NCBI GenBank assembly: GCA_002633025.1
Contig: NMRB01000003.1
Coordinates: forward strand, 448,128 to 512,127
From: Notospermus geniculatus
Lineage: Eukaryota > Nemertea > Pilidiophora > Heteronemertea > Lineidae
Length of the DNA stretch: 64,000 nucleotides
Reading direction: 5' to 3'
Shown: positions 31,827 through 42,558 of the stretch, one piece after another
Position numbering within the stretch: the stretch's first letter is position 1
How the letters are laid out: each line of letters opens with the position of its first letter
The notes under the pieces: generated by a model
What the model saw: the letters and a program-made list of their open reading frames with translations, nothing else
Databases searched by the model: none
What the model was told of the DNA's origin: nothing
Program-made: the position numbers and the translations under genes

Positions 31827-34800
31827 ATGATGTACTCCATCGCCACGTTGATTGTTGTGCTCGGGATGACATATCCGGGATGTGTCCAGACGGCGGCAGT
31901 GAAGCCTTGTGGTAGGTTCTTTTTCTTATAAGTGAATGTAGGGAAAGAAAGATCGGAAATAATTGCCGGCGGACCAATATTTCTCTCAACCGAATTCCTC
32001 GTTCTGATAACGCCTTACGTTGTTTTCGTTCTCTGGGTGAACCTTAAACTCGTTTTTACTCAAGTACGGATCTGTTAAAGTTGTTAGCTCACCTAAGGAT
32101 GTGCACCGCCGAGCGTCGTCGTCTGTTCCCACAGCGAGGCACGTTTTGTTGCCGCTGCAACTGTAGAGACCAGCAGCAAGGTAGGCCTAGCTTAAGTCAA
32201 GTTAAAAGTCTGTTTACTCCATGTCGACCCCGATGGGAGGATCATTCGGTTGTCATGCGAGGACTAGATGGAGAAACGAGATTTTAGGCCAGATGATATC
32301 AGAGACCGATATTAACTTCCAGTTTTTGATTTGACCTTCTTCAATGGCAAAAAGGTCAGATCTAAATTGCAACGGTGGCATGTTTCGTCATTGTTTGAAA
32401 AAAAGCCGAAACCGTGCAGCTACCTTGGACGCAAGACTTGATAGTATTTCGACTTGGCCTTTTCTTGGTTTGACCACCAGTGGGGAACACTGACTACCTT
32501 GTGAATATCCGCAGTCGGACTGTCACCGGAGAGTTTTCGCAACGCCCCCGAAGCACTAATGGCAACTCCAATCCCATTGTTCGATGCCACGGAGAGAGCA
32601 CCGAAAAAAAGATAGAGCAGGCATTTTGGGGGCTTTGCGAAAACTCTCCGCTATTCATTCAGTAAGCACAATGGCCGTGGTATAACATTATCTCTTGTTT
32701 TCAGTTTCGCCGACGGTATTTGAAGGTCACTCATATGGTGTACGTATTAATTTTTATGAAGTATAGAATGGCCTTGAGAAAACGGAATTGACAATCCAGT
32801 GCTTTCACAGGGAGTTTTCGCAAAGCCCCCGAAACGCCAACGCCAACGCCAAACCCATTGTTCGATGCCACGAAGAGAGCACCGAACTTGGATAGACGTT
32901 CGCTGGCGTTTCGGGGGCTTTGCGAAAACTCTGTATTGTCCGGGAGACGGGCAGCATCAATGTTTTCAAACTGTCTGAACCCGTATGCTTTCGCGTTTGA
33001 CGCCATCAGTCAGACTACACATACCAACCGGAACTAAGGCCCTATTGTAAGCCGCCGAACTATCAAAATGACCGGTCAAGCCTTGGCCACATCTGCGACT
33101 GGGATATACGTGTGTAGTGGCAAATGGTCATTATGGTGGCGCACATTTCTGTAGGCAGACAGGCCCTACGTTCAGTCAATTGTAATTTTTTACATGCAAG
33201 CCATGTTCATACTCATTCTATTGATGGAAATGGCTCTATTTCAGTTCATTGGATCACCTTTTTTTGGAAATTTTTCTGTGATTGGCAGCATTTCATATGA
33301 TGCTGTTGGGCAGCGTATAAGGTCTCTTCGAACAACGACTCGAAATGGAGGACCTCCGTCTTCCCGCGAAACACTCGTCCTCTTCAAGCAGGTATTTATT
33401 GAATTGAATTAGAAGAAATTCTGCCGTTTACATTCGTCTATACGCGTGGGGTTACGTAGAGAGTGGAGTATATCCACGTTTTGAAGAGAACGAGCATGCT
33501 CGTTCTTTCAGACGTGTGCTGACTTCGTGGGAAGATCTTGCGTTGTTTCGAAGTACGGAGATGGGCATTTTAGGATGTTTCCTCATCAAATATCACATCT
33601 TTTCTTATTTGCATCACGAAATGCATTATACCTAATGAAAATAATGCCAAAATTCGAGGCATCGTGTCAAATGATAGACACACGATGAAGGCCTATGTAA
33701 ACCGCCGTGTTGGCGTGTCGTAATATCTACGCGTACCGTAGCGTGTCTTCCGTGTATCGACACGCTCTATGTAAACCCAGCCTAATGGCAACTCCAATCC
33801 CATTGTTCGATGCCACGGAGAGAGCACCGAAAAAAAGATAGAGCAGGCATTTTGGGGGCTTTGCGAAAACTCTCCGCTATTCATTCATGGCCGTGGTATA
33901 ACAGTATCTCTTGTTTTCAGTTTCGCCGACGGTATTTGAAGGTCACTCTTATGGTGTACGTATTAATTTTTATGAAGTATAGAATGGCCTTGAGAAAACG
34001 GAATTGACAATCCAGTGTTTTCACAGGGAGTTTTCGCAAAGCCCCCGAAATGCCAACGCCAACACCAAACCCATTGTTCGATGCCACGAAGAGAGCACCG
34101 AACTTGGATAGACGTTCGCTGGCGTTTCGGGGGGTTTTGCGAAAACTCTGTATTGTCCGGGAGACGGGCAACATCAATGTTTTCAAACTGTCTGAACCCG
34201 TATGCTTTCGCGTTTGACGCCATCAGTCAGACTACACATACCAACCGGAACTAAGGCCCTATTGTAAGCCGCCGAACTATCAAAATGATCGGTTAGGCCT
34301 TGGCCATCTGCGACTGGGATATATGTGTGTAGTGGCAAATGGTCATTATGGTGACGCACTTTTTTTCTGTAGGCAGACAGGCCCTACGTTCAGTCAATTG
34401 TAAGCCATGTTCAAACTCATTCTATTGATGGAAATGGCTCTATTTCAGTTCATTGGATCACCTTTTTTTGGAAATTTTTCTGTGATTGGCAACATTTCAT
34501 ATGATGCTGTTGGGCAGCGTGCAAGGTCGTTTCGAACAACGACTCGAAATGGAGGACCTCCGTCTTCCCGCGAAACACTCGTCCTCTTCAAGCAGGTATT
34601 TATTGAATTGAATTAGAAGAAACAAAAAAGCATCCCTTTACTATTATTTTATTCATCCAATTTTTGAGGCTGTGTTATACACGTATAGTACATGGCCAGG
34701 CAAATTTGCTATTCGTATCGAAGAAATCATTTTAATTATAACAAGGAAGTTGATAATTCGTCTATTCAGGGTTCAGTATGCCGTCCAAATTCACAACGAG

Positions 34801-34977
34801 AACTTTGTTTGCAGCTTATTGCTTATGTTATCGACTTGAAAAGGAATATATGTAAAAAGATGATGGTTAAGGGCCCTTTCCCATCGATGGTTGTGCCAGA
34901 CAACGCCGCATTCGTTGGTCGCACTCAAATCGGGCAGTCCTCATTAGTTGTGGATACATGGCTCTTTAAAAAAAAAG
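31827..34977 (+). CDS. ependymin-related secreted protein (partial model)
   Basis: Exon 1 (31827-31911 or 31915) encodes a signal peptide, MMYSIATLIVVLGMTYPGC, followed by AVKPC, the usual start of the mature family domain. Exon 2 exists twice, 33245-33391 and 34449-34595, each 147 bp and phase 0 at both ends, with the family pattern FSVIG.ISYDAVGQR.R and ETLVLF. Exon 3 (34815-34977) continues with YVIDLKRNICKK, VPDNAAFVG and IG...VVDTW. These are the conserved Cys, Pro-Asp-Ala and Trp segments of ependymin-related proteins, secreted proteins of uncertain ligand. A small exon at 32135-32180 could bridge exon 1 to exon 2, using the donor at 31915. The last exon was not found, so the gene is partial or its end is unrecognised. 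Confidence 0.65.
32528..32650. mobile_element. MITE family G, copy 2
   Basis: GGAGAGTTTTCGCAACGCCC and GGGGGCTTTGCGAAAACTCTCC at the ends, 123 bp. Confidence 0.85.
32560..33416. repeat. 850 bp tandem duplication, unit A (with exon 2A)
   Basis: Aligned with 33785-34621. It spans half a MITE, a whole MITE, a non-coding stretch and the ependymin-related exon 2. Homology ends after TTGAATTAGAAGAAA. Confidence 0.88.
32811..32932. mobile_element. MITE family G, copy 3
   Basis: Ends GGAGTTTTCGCAAAGCCCCC and GGGGGCTTTGCGAAAACT, with inner arms GAAACGCCAACG and CGCTGGCGTTTC; about 122 bp. Confidence 0.88.
33785..33874. mobile_element. MITE family G, copy 4 (left end missing)
   Basis: Right half only, ending GGGGGCTTTGCGAAAACTCTCC; corresponds to 32560-32650. 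Confidence 0.8.
34026..34149. mobile_element. MITE family G, copy 5
   Basis: Counterpart of copy 3 in the tandem unit, with a few substitutions. Confidence 0.88.
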
Positions 34978-35387
34978 GTACCGGTACTGCCATTCAAGAA
35001 TACGCTTGAGTCACAATGTAACAAAAAAATCTGAAAGTAAAAATACACGCTGTTTGTCAGTTACTTTTACTGATGTCTGCTGTTACTGGAGGCAGGTGGA
35101 AGATCACTTGGTCGAGGGTTGCCACCCTGCAGCCTGAGGGCGCTTTTTTAGCCTAGTGCTTTCTTTTTATTTTTTCTCACATAGTGTCTGGTTTTACATT
35201 TGATGTCTACGCCTCTTTGACAAGTGATAAAGATTGCTGGCCGGTAACAGTCACGGTCGCCCACCACACAATCCGGGCGACGGGCATCTCGTAAGTCACT
35301 CGCATGTTTTAGCATACAAGTACACATGTATTGCTTAATGTACACCTCTGCGATATTCCTTGGTTTGGTTTCCATGAGATCCATTGC

Positions 35388-35645
35388 TCAACTTTCCTTT
35401 GCAGTAGCAGGTGGTAGATCATGCACTGATTCATCCAGTGCCTCTCTTTCAGCTGGAGTTACAAGATGACCAAAGGAATAAAGGACCCGAATGTGTTTAA
35501 AGTTCCGAAGATCTGTGAGAACGCTCCAATACTCCCTGGCAGCGTAGTGGTTACGGGCATTTTTTAGATTTCGCCCACTGTTAGTTTGCTGTGATTGTCT
35601 GGAATCAAGGACGACGTTTTGCATCTCAGAATTTGTTATACCCAC
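35388..35645 (-). CDS. unidentified Cys-containing open frame
   Basis: An 85-codon frame that stays open upstream to about 35750, where it includes a Cys-rich stretch (C.K..TPKYCECSTCENT). A possible acceptor (CGTACAG, about 35755) would give an exon of about 365 bp. I do not recognise the family; it could be a remnant of a mobile-element gene. A further minus-strand frame at 35840-36097 is equally unidentified. Confidence 0.25.
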   Translation of the reverse strand: MGITNSEMQNVVLDSRQSQQTNSGRNLKNARNHYAAREYWSVLTDLRNFKHIRVLYSFGHLVTPAEREALDESVHDLPPATAKES

Positions 35646-36218
35646 CGTATTTTCACATGTAGAACATTCACAGTATTTCGGCGTAAAGCTTTTTCGACAT
35701 TGTAAATAGGTCCATGCAAGTGTAATGCGATCCTTTAGCTGTACGTTGCTGTTTGATATCGAGATGTGCTTCTGATGCCTTTTGAAGGGTCCGCACTATT
35801 AGAAAAAACAGTAGATTTTACAGAAATTTTTTTACAGAATCAGTTCGTAAATGATAATAATGGGATTTTTTTTGTTATTTTACAGCAAAGTAGAAACAAG
35901 GGTTGAAAAAAGGATAAATTGGCTTCGGAGACCCCCATGTTGCGAGCAATGAAACACCACCACACTGCCGACTTCCCAACTAAACAAGCTGAAGCCATTG
36001 CATCATGAGGAGGCCTGTCTTTATTACCAGCTCGACGAACAATGCCGATTTTGAAGCTTGCTTGTTGAGCTAGCTCGATAAATAACACTGAATCCACGTA
36101 CTCTTCATCGAGCGGCTTGACAAATAAGACTGAAAGTAGTGCTTATTCATCGAGCGGCTCGATAAATAAACCCGGTCATCCGTAAAACTATCTTACTGTA
36201 TACGTATTTATAAACGCA

Positions 36219-36441
36219 TACAGTAAACTCGAGTTTAAACCACCGGTTCATAAGCACACCCAATCGAAATGGGAGTGAATAAAACATAACAACTATTACG
36301 CTGAATGGCTGGAATTGCTTGTACGATCACAACCACGTGATGGAATGAATATAGTTGCTTAAGGCCTAGGGTGAAACTGACCCTACTTTGGGTGTGCTTA
36401 TGAACATAATGAACCGGTGGTTTAAACTCGAGTTTACTGTA
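36219..36441. mobile_element. 223 bp MITE
   Basis: TACAGTAAACTCGAGTTTAA with CCACCGGTTCAT on the left, mirrored on the right. The arms are interrupted by a short insertion (AACATAATG). CTCGAG and GTTTAAAC form internal palindromes at each end. Confidence 0.8.
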
Positions 36442-36509
36442 AATCCTGTGTAAACAATGATTTCGTGGGTGTCGCAACCAATCATCTTTCAAAGACAAAG
36501 TAAAAAAGG

Positions 36510-36860
36510 CAATACAGGCAGTAATCATCTTGACATTTACAATATTAAGGACATTCTTTAAAACTCGGTAGCCAATAGTCGAAAACTTCCTGGTACAGCC
36601 AAAAAAAGGTTATGAAAAGTATCCATATTTACTGGTACTCGTTGCTTGGTCCCACGTTCCATTTTCAAACTTTTTCTGATCCAGTTGGCAATGATTCGGG
36701 AAATAAAACATCACTCCGTCGGGTAAATATTCACTTTTGCACCTCCTTCTGTGCTAGAAGGGGTATTATAAGGAACAGAAGGGTCGTCGTTTTTTTTATT
36801 GCGTGATTGCTGTTGGAGATGTGATTTTGTCCAATCGATAAGAAGTTTGGTAGAAGTTGC
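36510..36860 (+). repeat. degenerate copy of the ependymin-related promoter region
   Basis: Aligns with about 31420-31790 (shared words include CGAAAACTTCCTGG, TTGGTCCCACGTTCCA, CACCTCCTTCTG and AAGTTTGGTAGAAGTTGC). The TATA element is degraded to TATTATAAGG. Homology stops before the coding start, so no exon 1 follows. Confidence 0.65.
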
Positions 36861-37323
36861 CCCTAGCGGCAAATGCCCCCTCCCCCTGGCAAACAGGAGC
36901 AGTCAGCCGCGCGTATTGCCAAAAGATGGCAGCAAAGTTCTAAAAGAAACTTCTATGATTGGTGCTCAATCAGGAATAAATGGGTCCGCTATATGCATTG
37001 GATTGGGCCGCAGTGACACCTATTGTATTGGTCAATTCACTGACAGCTCCTATTGTGGAAAAAAATTCAGCAAAATCAATTGGGAATAAAGATAATTATT
37101 GTTCATGTCTCGGAGTGCAGGAATTTGACCTCAAATCGCATCTCAGAGCTTCTAATTTTCAAATTTTTTTATGGGGGGAGGTCCCCCAGACCCCCTGCAA
37201 ATCCGGTGCCGGAAGGCGAACCACCCGTCCATTGAGCTCATCTGCCTCCCCCTCCCCCCAGTGAAAAAAGCTAGCTACGGCCCTGAGGAACCTAACAATT
37301 CCCGGACTCATTGGCATATAATA

Positions 37324-37440
37324 GCGAGGTTTCGCAAGCGCCCGGTTAGGCCATACAACAACGTTTATCTATTGTTTGGGTACACCCACACAATAGATAC
37401 GTCGTCGTAGGGCCTAACCGGGCGCTTGCGAAACCTCACT
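37324..37440. mobile_element. 117 bp MITE
   Basis: GAGGTTTCGCAAGCGCCCGG and CCGGGCGCTTGCGAAACCTC at the ends. The TTTCGCAA(A/G)(G/C) word recalls family G but the rest differs. Confidence 0.8.
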
Positions 37441-38093
37441 ACTAAACGACCAATGGCATCTTCTTCTTTTCCTTGTCAACAGATATTTTCACCCACATTT
37501 CGATTCTTGCTGTCTTCTTGCGTGTTCGTTGCCCTACATGTATGGTATGAGTAATTACTTGGAAACGGATCGACGACCACCATTTCGTTCACACTGTTTC
37601 ACCAAAGATCTTTTGTCTGCTTTATTCAGCGGAGTCAACATGACGATAAGATGGTCACATTTCAATAATCTTGTAATATGCCCTGCAAGGTTTATTATTG
37701 CACATTCCTGAAGGGTCGGGGTGAACCGTGAGGCCAGCATACCCCATTCATTCGAACATTTACACCACTGGCACAAGGTTTGAACGCGCCTTCGCTATTT
37801 TATCGTCGATTCTTTTGGCATATTATTGGCTCCAAGCATGTTGTAGGCCTGACTGCTTTATCTAGGCTAGGGCTTCAGCCCTCGTTTGTAGCATGGTTTG
37901 CAGGCATGCAGTTTCATAAAATGTGTGTTGGTGGGTATACTGTGCATCAGGCCTTATGTACAGGTCGTTCTGTAGACTAGGCGTACTCTCGACGGACTTT
38001 CAAAAGGGTTCGACTGCATTACTCGTACATTGTTTTTCAGCACCTTGCACGTGCACGACCAAGATTTTATAAAGAATATTATACAGAAGACAA

Positions 38094-40702
38094 ATGGCTG
38101 CACGACATCTGTTGCTCATCCTGCTGTCGATCGTCACCCACAGGCTGACAAATGCAAAGTATGGTAAGTGCAGAAGGGGGAATTTTTAGCCAGGGCTGAG
38201 AATTTTTCAAGCTGCCACACCCGTACCCCGCCTTGGCACTTCTATGATCGGTGGTTTCTTGGATCAGCATTTCTTCCACAGACATGCCTACTTGCTGTCG
38301 TTTTCAGCATGCTCTGTGAAGAATGCAACCATTTTTTCAGTTACATGTATTTTGTGCTGTCTCTTCTCTTCAAAAGCAGGCCTAAAGCATCAGTTGGTGC
38401 GGTACAAAGGCATACGCCCTTCCAAGTTCTAATCAATGTCACGTTTTTTCAGTTCGCGAGCTCTCTCGTGAAGATGACGAGAACTGTGGACGCTGTATTG
38501 AAGAGATGGGAACGTGTTTTGATGATGACGGAGATGGTCGAATGGATGGATGCTTGTGTCCACCAACTCGGAGCAGCTCTGATCCACAAATCCCGACTGC
38601 AAATTGTGATGTTAAACACGGTATACCAAAGTCTAGGGGTGTCCGCACTGGACCAACTTTTTTAGATTCAATTGTCTATCACAAGTGTGGTCAACATTAC
38701 TTTCCTTGGTTTTTAATGACTTTGCCCATTGTTCATCCACTGTCTCCATTTCAGTTGATGTGAAGTGCACTTCTGACAAAATGCGGATCTGTTACACACC
38801 CCATAATAATTCCATAAGCGACCATTGGCAACTGGGACAGCGCCTGCGAACGGGAAAATCTGATATCCGTATAAAAGACCATCACAACGAACCCCAGTGT
38901 GTCTTCAGGCCTGTAAGCAGTGGATTGTATTGTCTTGATCTCTCACTCGCCGAGGCTACGTGCGGGACAGAAGTTTTTAACACCAAAGTAAGTTTGAGTA
39001 CCTGTTACTTACTGTTTGTTCAGCAGGGGGCATACGACTACATGTATTCTGAAAACTTTGTATTAGGATGATTTAGGTGATAGGACTATAAGAAGTTCGG
39101 ATTCTGTTGTCACCTTCTTCGTATACTGTACAATTTCCATCCTAGATGATGAGCTCCTACAGCAATACGTTCGTCGTTCGTTGGCGGAAGAAAATCCGTA
39201 CCATAAATGACTTGGTTGTCAAAGTTTCCTGCACCTACAGAGATTTCATGAAGCTATCTACATCTGCTAACATCTCAGTTATCAGGTACGTGACCAGTTT
39301 TGAAAAATGTCGAAACCGAAGCCTCTGCATTGATGCTTAGACTGTGAGCGCTGCTTCGGAAGGTGGCAGATACAGATGACTCTCCTATCATTAATGTCGA
39401 ACCAACTCCCAGAAACCTGACCCTATGCAACCCAACATGACATTGCCAATCTTGTAAGATTTTATTTCCTTTTCAGTGACTCGCCAATTCCGGAACTTTT
39501 GGGTGATGATGATAGGGGCATCGACGATGAACCAACAGGCAAGTTATTTTGGATAGCGATAACCAATTGGGTCGCGATCTTTGATTCTGCTTCAAAGATG
39601 ACTTCACCGCGTTTCTCCTAAACTCCACTAATGTTTACATAGGCCTATGTACATGTAAATAAAAAAAAATCGTCTCGATTCTTCGCCGAAACCACGCTGC
39701 GATAGACGATTGAGCCAACATTCGACGATGTCAAGATGTTACATTTTTATAGACGACGTTGTTGCGGGATTGAGCTCGTACGTAAAATCCTTCCCTATCT
39801 AAAAGTAGGCCTATGTGATGAGATTCTCTGTGCTTTCGATGTGGCTGCCTCCCAACTATTACCTCGCATTAGAGCATGAAAGAGTCGGTCAACACGAAGT
39901 AGACCATGCTGAGAACATCAGGGGTTCTTAGTGCCCGCTCCCTTCGTCACCACACACACCGTGACGAAGGGAGCGAGCACTAAGAACCCCTGATGTTCTC
40001 AGGATGGAAGTAGGCCTAGACCTGCTCTTGTTTCTTCCAGTATGCGGCTCGGAAGAATGCTGGGACATCCCAACGGAGATCTTCATCGTTGTTGTCGTCA
40101 TTTTCGCAGTCTTGATGCTATTGATGATTGGATTATGCTTGGCATGGATGACCAACAGACGACGGCTTCGCAACGCACGGGGGTCGACCGCCGAGGATAC
40201 AATCGACTACAGAGACATCGTCAAACCTGGTCATCGGAGTTCCCCTGGTGATGCAGCTGTGGATCTGGCTTGTTCACTGAAGGCCATTGAGCTCCATTCT
40301 CCCTCTGACCAAATAAGGCGAAAGGGGAGTTCTTCATCATTCCAACGGAGTGACTCCCTGTGCTCTCAAAATCGTAACAGCATGAGTACAGAGTCAACCG
40401 ATGCTTCTCCTGAACTAAAACGCAATTGGAGTTCTAATTTACAGCGATGTAAATCTGATGATCTTGGTTATAGCTCAGCAGGGGATTTAGCAACGCCAAC
40501 GTCCTCCTTCGAACTTGTCGTGGCAAACGAAAACGTGAAACCAGCAAAGGAAGGGTTGAAGGTTTCGCAAATGTTAGAAACCCCTATTGACTTTATCTTC
40601 AGTATGGAGCAGTTAATAGCAAAACATAAGTCTAAACCAGTTGTATTAGAAGTATCGCCAGATAATGCCAATGCGACGATCCAATACTGTCGCAGATATT
40701 AA
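38094..40702 (+). CDS. ZP-N domain single-pass membrane protein, isoform A
   Basis: Exons 38094-38163, 38453-38620, 38755-38987, 39146-39285, 39477-39538 and 40041-40702 join in frame to 444 residues. Exon 1 is a signal peptide (MAARHLLLILLSIVTHRLTNA). Exon 2 is Cys-rich with an acidic DDDGDGRMDG loop. Exons 3-4 form a ZP-N-type domain: VKCTSDKMRI, CGTEVFNTK, then SYSNTFVVRW and VKVSCTYRD, the usual Cys and Tyr spacing. Exon 6A begins VCGSEECW and carries a membrane segment (about 21 residues, IFIVVVVIFAVLMLLMIGL) and a Ser-rich cytoplasmic tail of about 180 residues. No ZP-C domain is seen. Intron 5 has a GC donor (ACAG before gcaagt). ZP-N modules mediate extracellular polymerisation or binding; the role here is unknown. 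AATAAA lies at 40898-40903. Confidence 0.75.
39909..40002. repeat. strong intronic hairpin before exon 6A
   Basis: Two 42-base arms pair at 41 positions around a 10-base loop (CACACACACC). The right arm ends 38 bases before the exon 6A acceptor. It could be a solo MITE or a splicing element. Confidence 0.85.
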
Positions 40703-41124
40703 CCATTTGCCATATGTTCGTCTGTTTTAAAGCATCCCCATTGATTCCACATGTTGGTCGTCAGTATGTCTTCCATTTTCTCTGTCATATCTTTACTTTT
40801 GCAGCCTTAATTTTTGTTGTGGTTTGAATCTTTGTCTTTACCATGTTTACTGTGTTACTCTTTTAAATATGGTCTAATTTTAATTGTCCTGTTTTTGAAT
40901 AAATAGTTACTACATGTACTTACATTCATGGTGTTTGAGTGTCATACATACACTACATTTTTAGACCACATCAATTTCCACATCAATTTCCGCGTCAATT
41001 GCCACCATTTGCCATTGGACCGTCTTTCCTATGACAACGCAGTCCAAGAAAATATCTTGTCTTGGACGAAATTCTTGCATGGGCACCTCGTGCAACTTCT
41101 AATTGCTGTCCATCTATTTTTCAG

Positions 41125-41552
41125 AGTGCCGTTCAAGAACATGTTACTACGCCGCTACTGATGCTATCAATGCATTCCTCATGGTCTGTTCGATTCTCCT
41201 TCTTGTCCTCATCTTCTGCGTTCCTTGGAACAGATACTCGAAGAAACCAGCGACATGGGATTTGCCCTCAAAAAGCAGCGGTAGCCATGGCCAGGTTTGT
41301 GAGTGTGAGATTCCGCCTAGGCCTACATATCAAGAGGTATTTCCTCCGAATCAACAGCAAGGGATACACTTCCACATTGAAAATGCTATTCCAGGAAGAT
41401 TGTTTACGGTGATACAATCAAATCGAGATATCGTACAATCTCTTTTGGAGGAAGGCAGTTTTTTGTGGAACTACCCAGCAGATGAAATGGGGACGAATGA
41501 AACACAGTCGGGGAATGCAAGCCGACATACCATGTATGCCACACGCACGTGA
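41125..41552 (+). CDS. alternative last exon of the ZP-N gene, isoform B
   Basis: Follows a good acceptor (tatttttcag) and starts in the same phase as exon 6A, so the 39538 donor can splice to either. Using it gives 366 residues in frame. It begins ECRSRTCYY, echoing the CxxxC that opens exon 6A, then a membrane segment (FLMVCSILLLVLIFCVPW) and a shorter tail of about 100 residues with no likeness to tail A. ATTAAA at 41683-41688 is its likely polyadenylation signal. It might instead be the end of a second tandem gene whose other exons are missing, but the phase match and 0.4 kb spacing favour alternative use. Confidence 0.65.
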
Positions 41553-41872
41553 AGCACTGCCATGTTACCCGAGAGTTGTCCACAAAGTGAATGACCTCAA
41601 TATTCATATTTTAGACCTTGTTTTATATACCTAATGTTATCTAAATTTTATCGTTATTTTTTACCTATAGTTTTATTTTTGAATTAAAGTGTTTGTGTGT
41701 ACATAAACGTCAATATACATGTAGTCCGCTTTCTTTATACAGCCCTAAATGACCAGTTTGCGGTCTCGCACTGTGCAGTGTAGCCGCAATGAAACACTTG
41801 TTCCCCTTGTAGTTTTTACTACATTTTGCATTCTTCATATTGTTTGCCGTGTAAAAATATCTCTTGATAGTA

Positions 41873-42012
41873 GGGAGGTTTCGAAATCAAACGATAAACG
41901 TAAACGTTAACGACAACTTTATTTTTCTACCGAAAATGCAATGCAAAATCTGAAATATGAAAAATAACGTTGTCGTAGAAGTTTGGTTTATCGTTTGATT
42001 TCGAAACCTCCC
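41873..42012. mobile_element. 140 bp MITE
   Basis: GGGAGGTTTCGAAATCAAAC on the left pairs with its complement ending at 42012; preceded by TA. Confidence 0.8.
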
Positions 42013-42427
42013 CATTGATGAGATAGCACACGTGCACCATATTTGAGTCCGCAATTTTTGCAACAACGTAGAGAAAACGCGTGAAGAGAAAGCAGCACCC
42101 AGCTTTGTCTGTGGTAAAAGGAATGGATATCACCATCTTTTTACCCATGTACAGGAGGTAGTTATGTCAATGAAATGTCTGCTTTTCACCTGATATGTTG
42201 ATATCTTGTAAACGTTTGGTCATGGCTAATTGCCGTAATGTCTGTTTTATCGTCGGGTCGATCATCAGTCCTGTTCTTTGAGTCTCTCACGAAGCACTCG
42301 CCGTAGAATTTTCCCACTCGGTGATTTGGGGATAGCATCGACCATGATTACTCCACCTCGTAGGCGTTTGCTTGAAACAACTCGCTCTGGAAACAAAAAG
42401 CTATTGACATTTTTCTGTAAATCTTAA

Positions 42428-42558
42428 AGCTGAACTGCATGCATAAAACCAAGGCCACGCACGTTTTAAAAAATGTCCCAGATTATTTCAGGCACTGCCC
42501 GCGCTGTGGCGTTTTTTTAAAACGTGCATGGCCTTGGTTTTATGCATGCAGTTCAGCT
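42428..42558. mobile_element. 131 bp TTAA-flanked MITE in copy 1 intron
   Basis: Arms AGCTGAACTGCATGCATAAA and complement, flanked on both sides by TTAA (42424-42427, 42559-42562), as for piggyBac-type elements. Its sequence is unrelated to the TTAA element at 6918. Confidence 0.75.

Larger units (their letters stand above)
33785..34621. repeat. 850 bp tandem duplication, unit B (with exon 2B)
   Basis: Second unit. The left breakpoint falls inside a MITE G copy (33785-33874 lacks its left end), so unequal exchange within MITE sequence may have produced the duplication. Confidence 0.88.

Noticed and set aside
34026-34223. Minus-strand frames shared by both ependymin-region tandem units
   Set aside because: They run through MITE sequence and are preserved only because the DNA was recently duplicated.
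40928-41161. Separate short gene between the two last exons of the ZP-N gene
   Set aside because: The frame has no start context or family match and overlaps the acceptor region of exon 6B.
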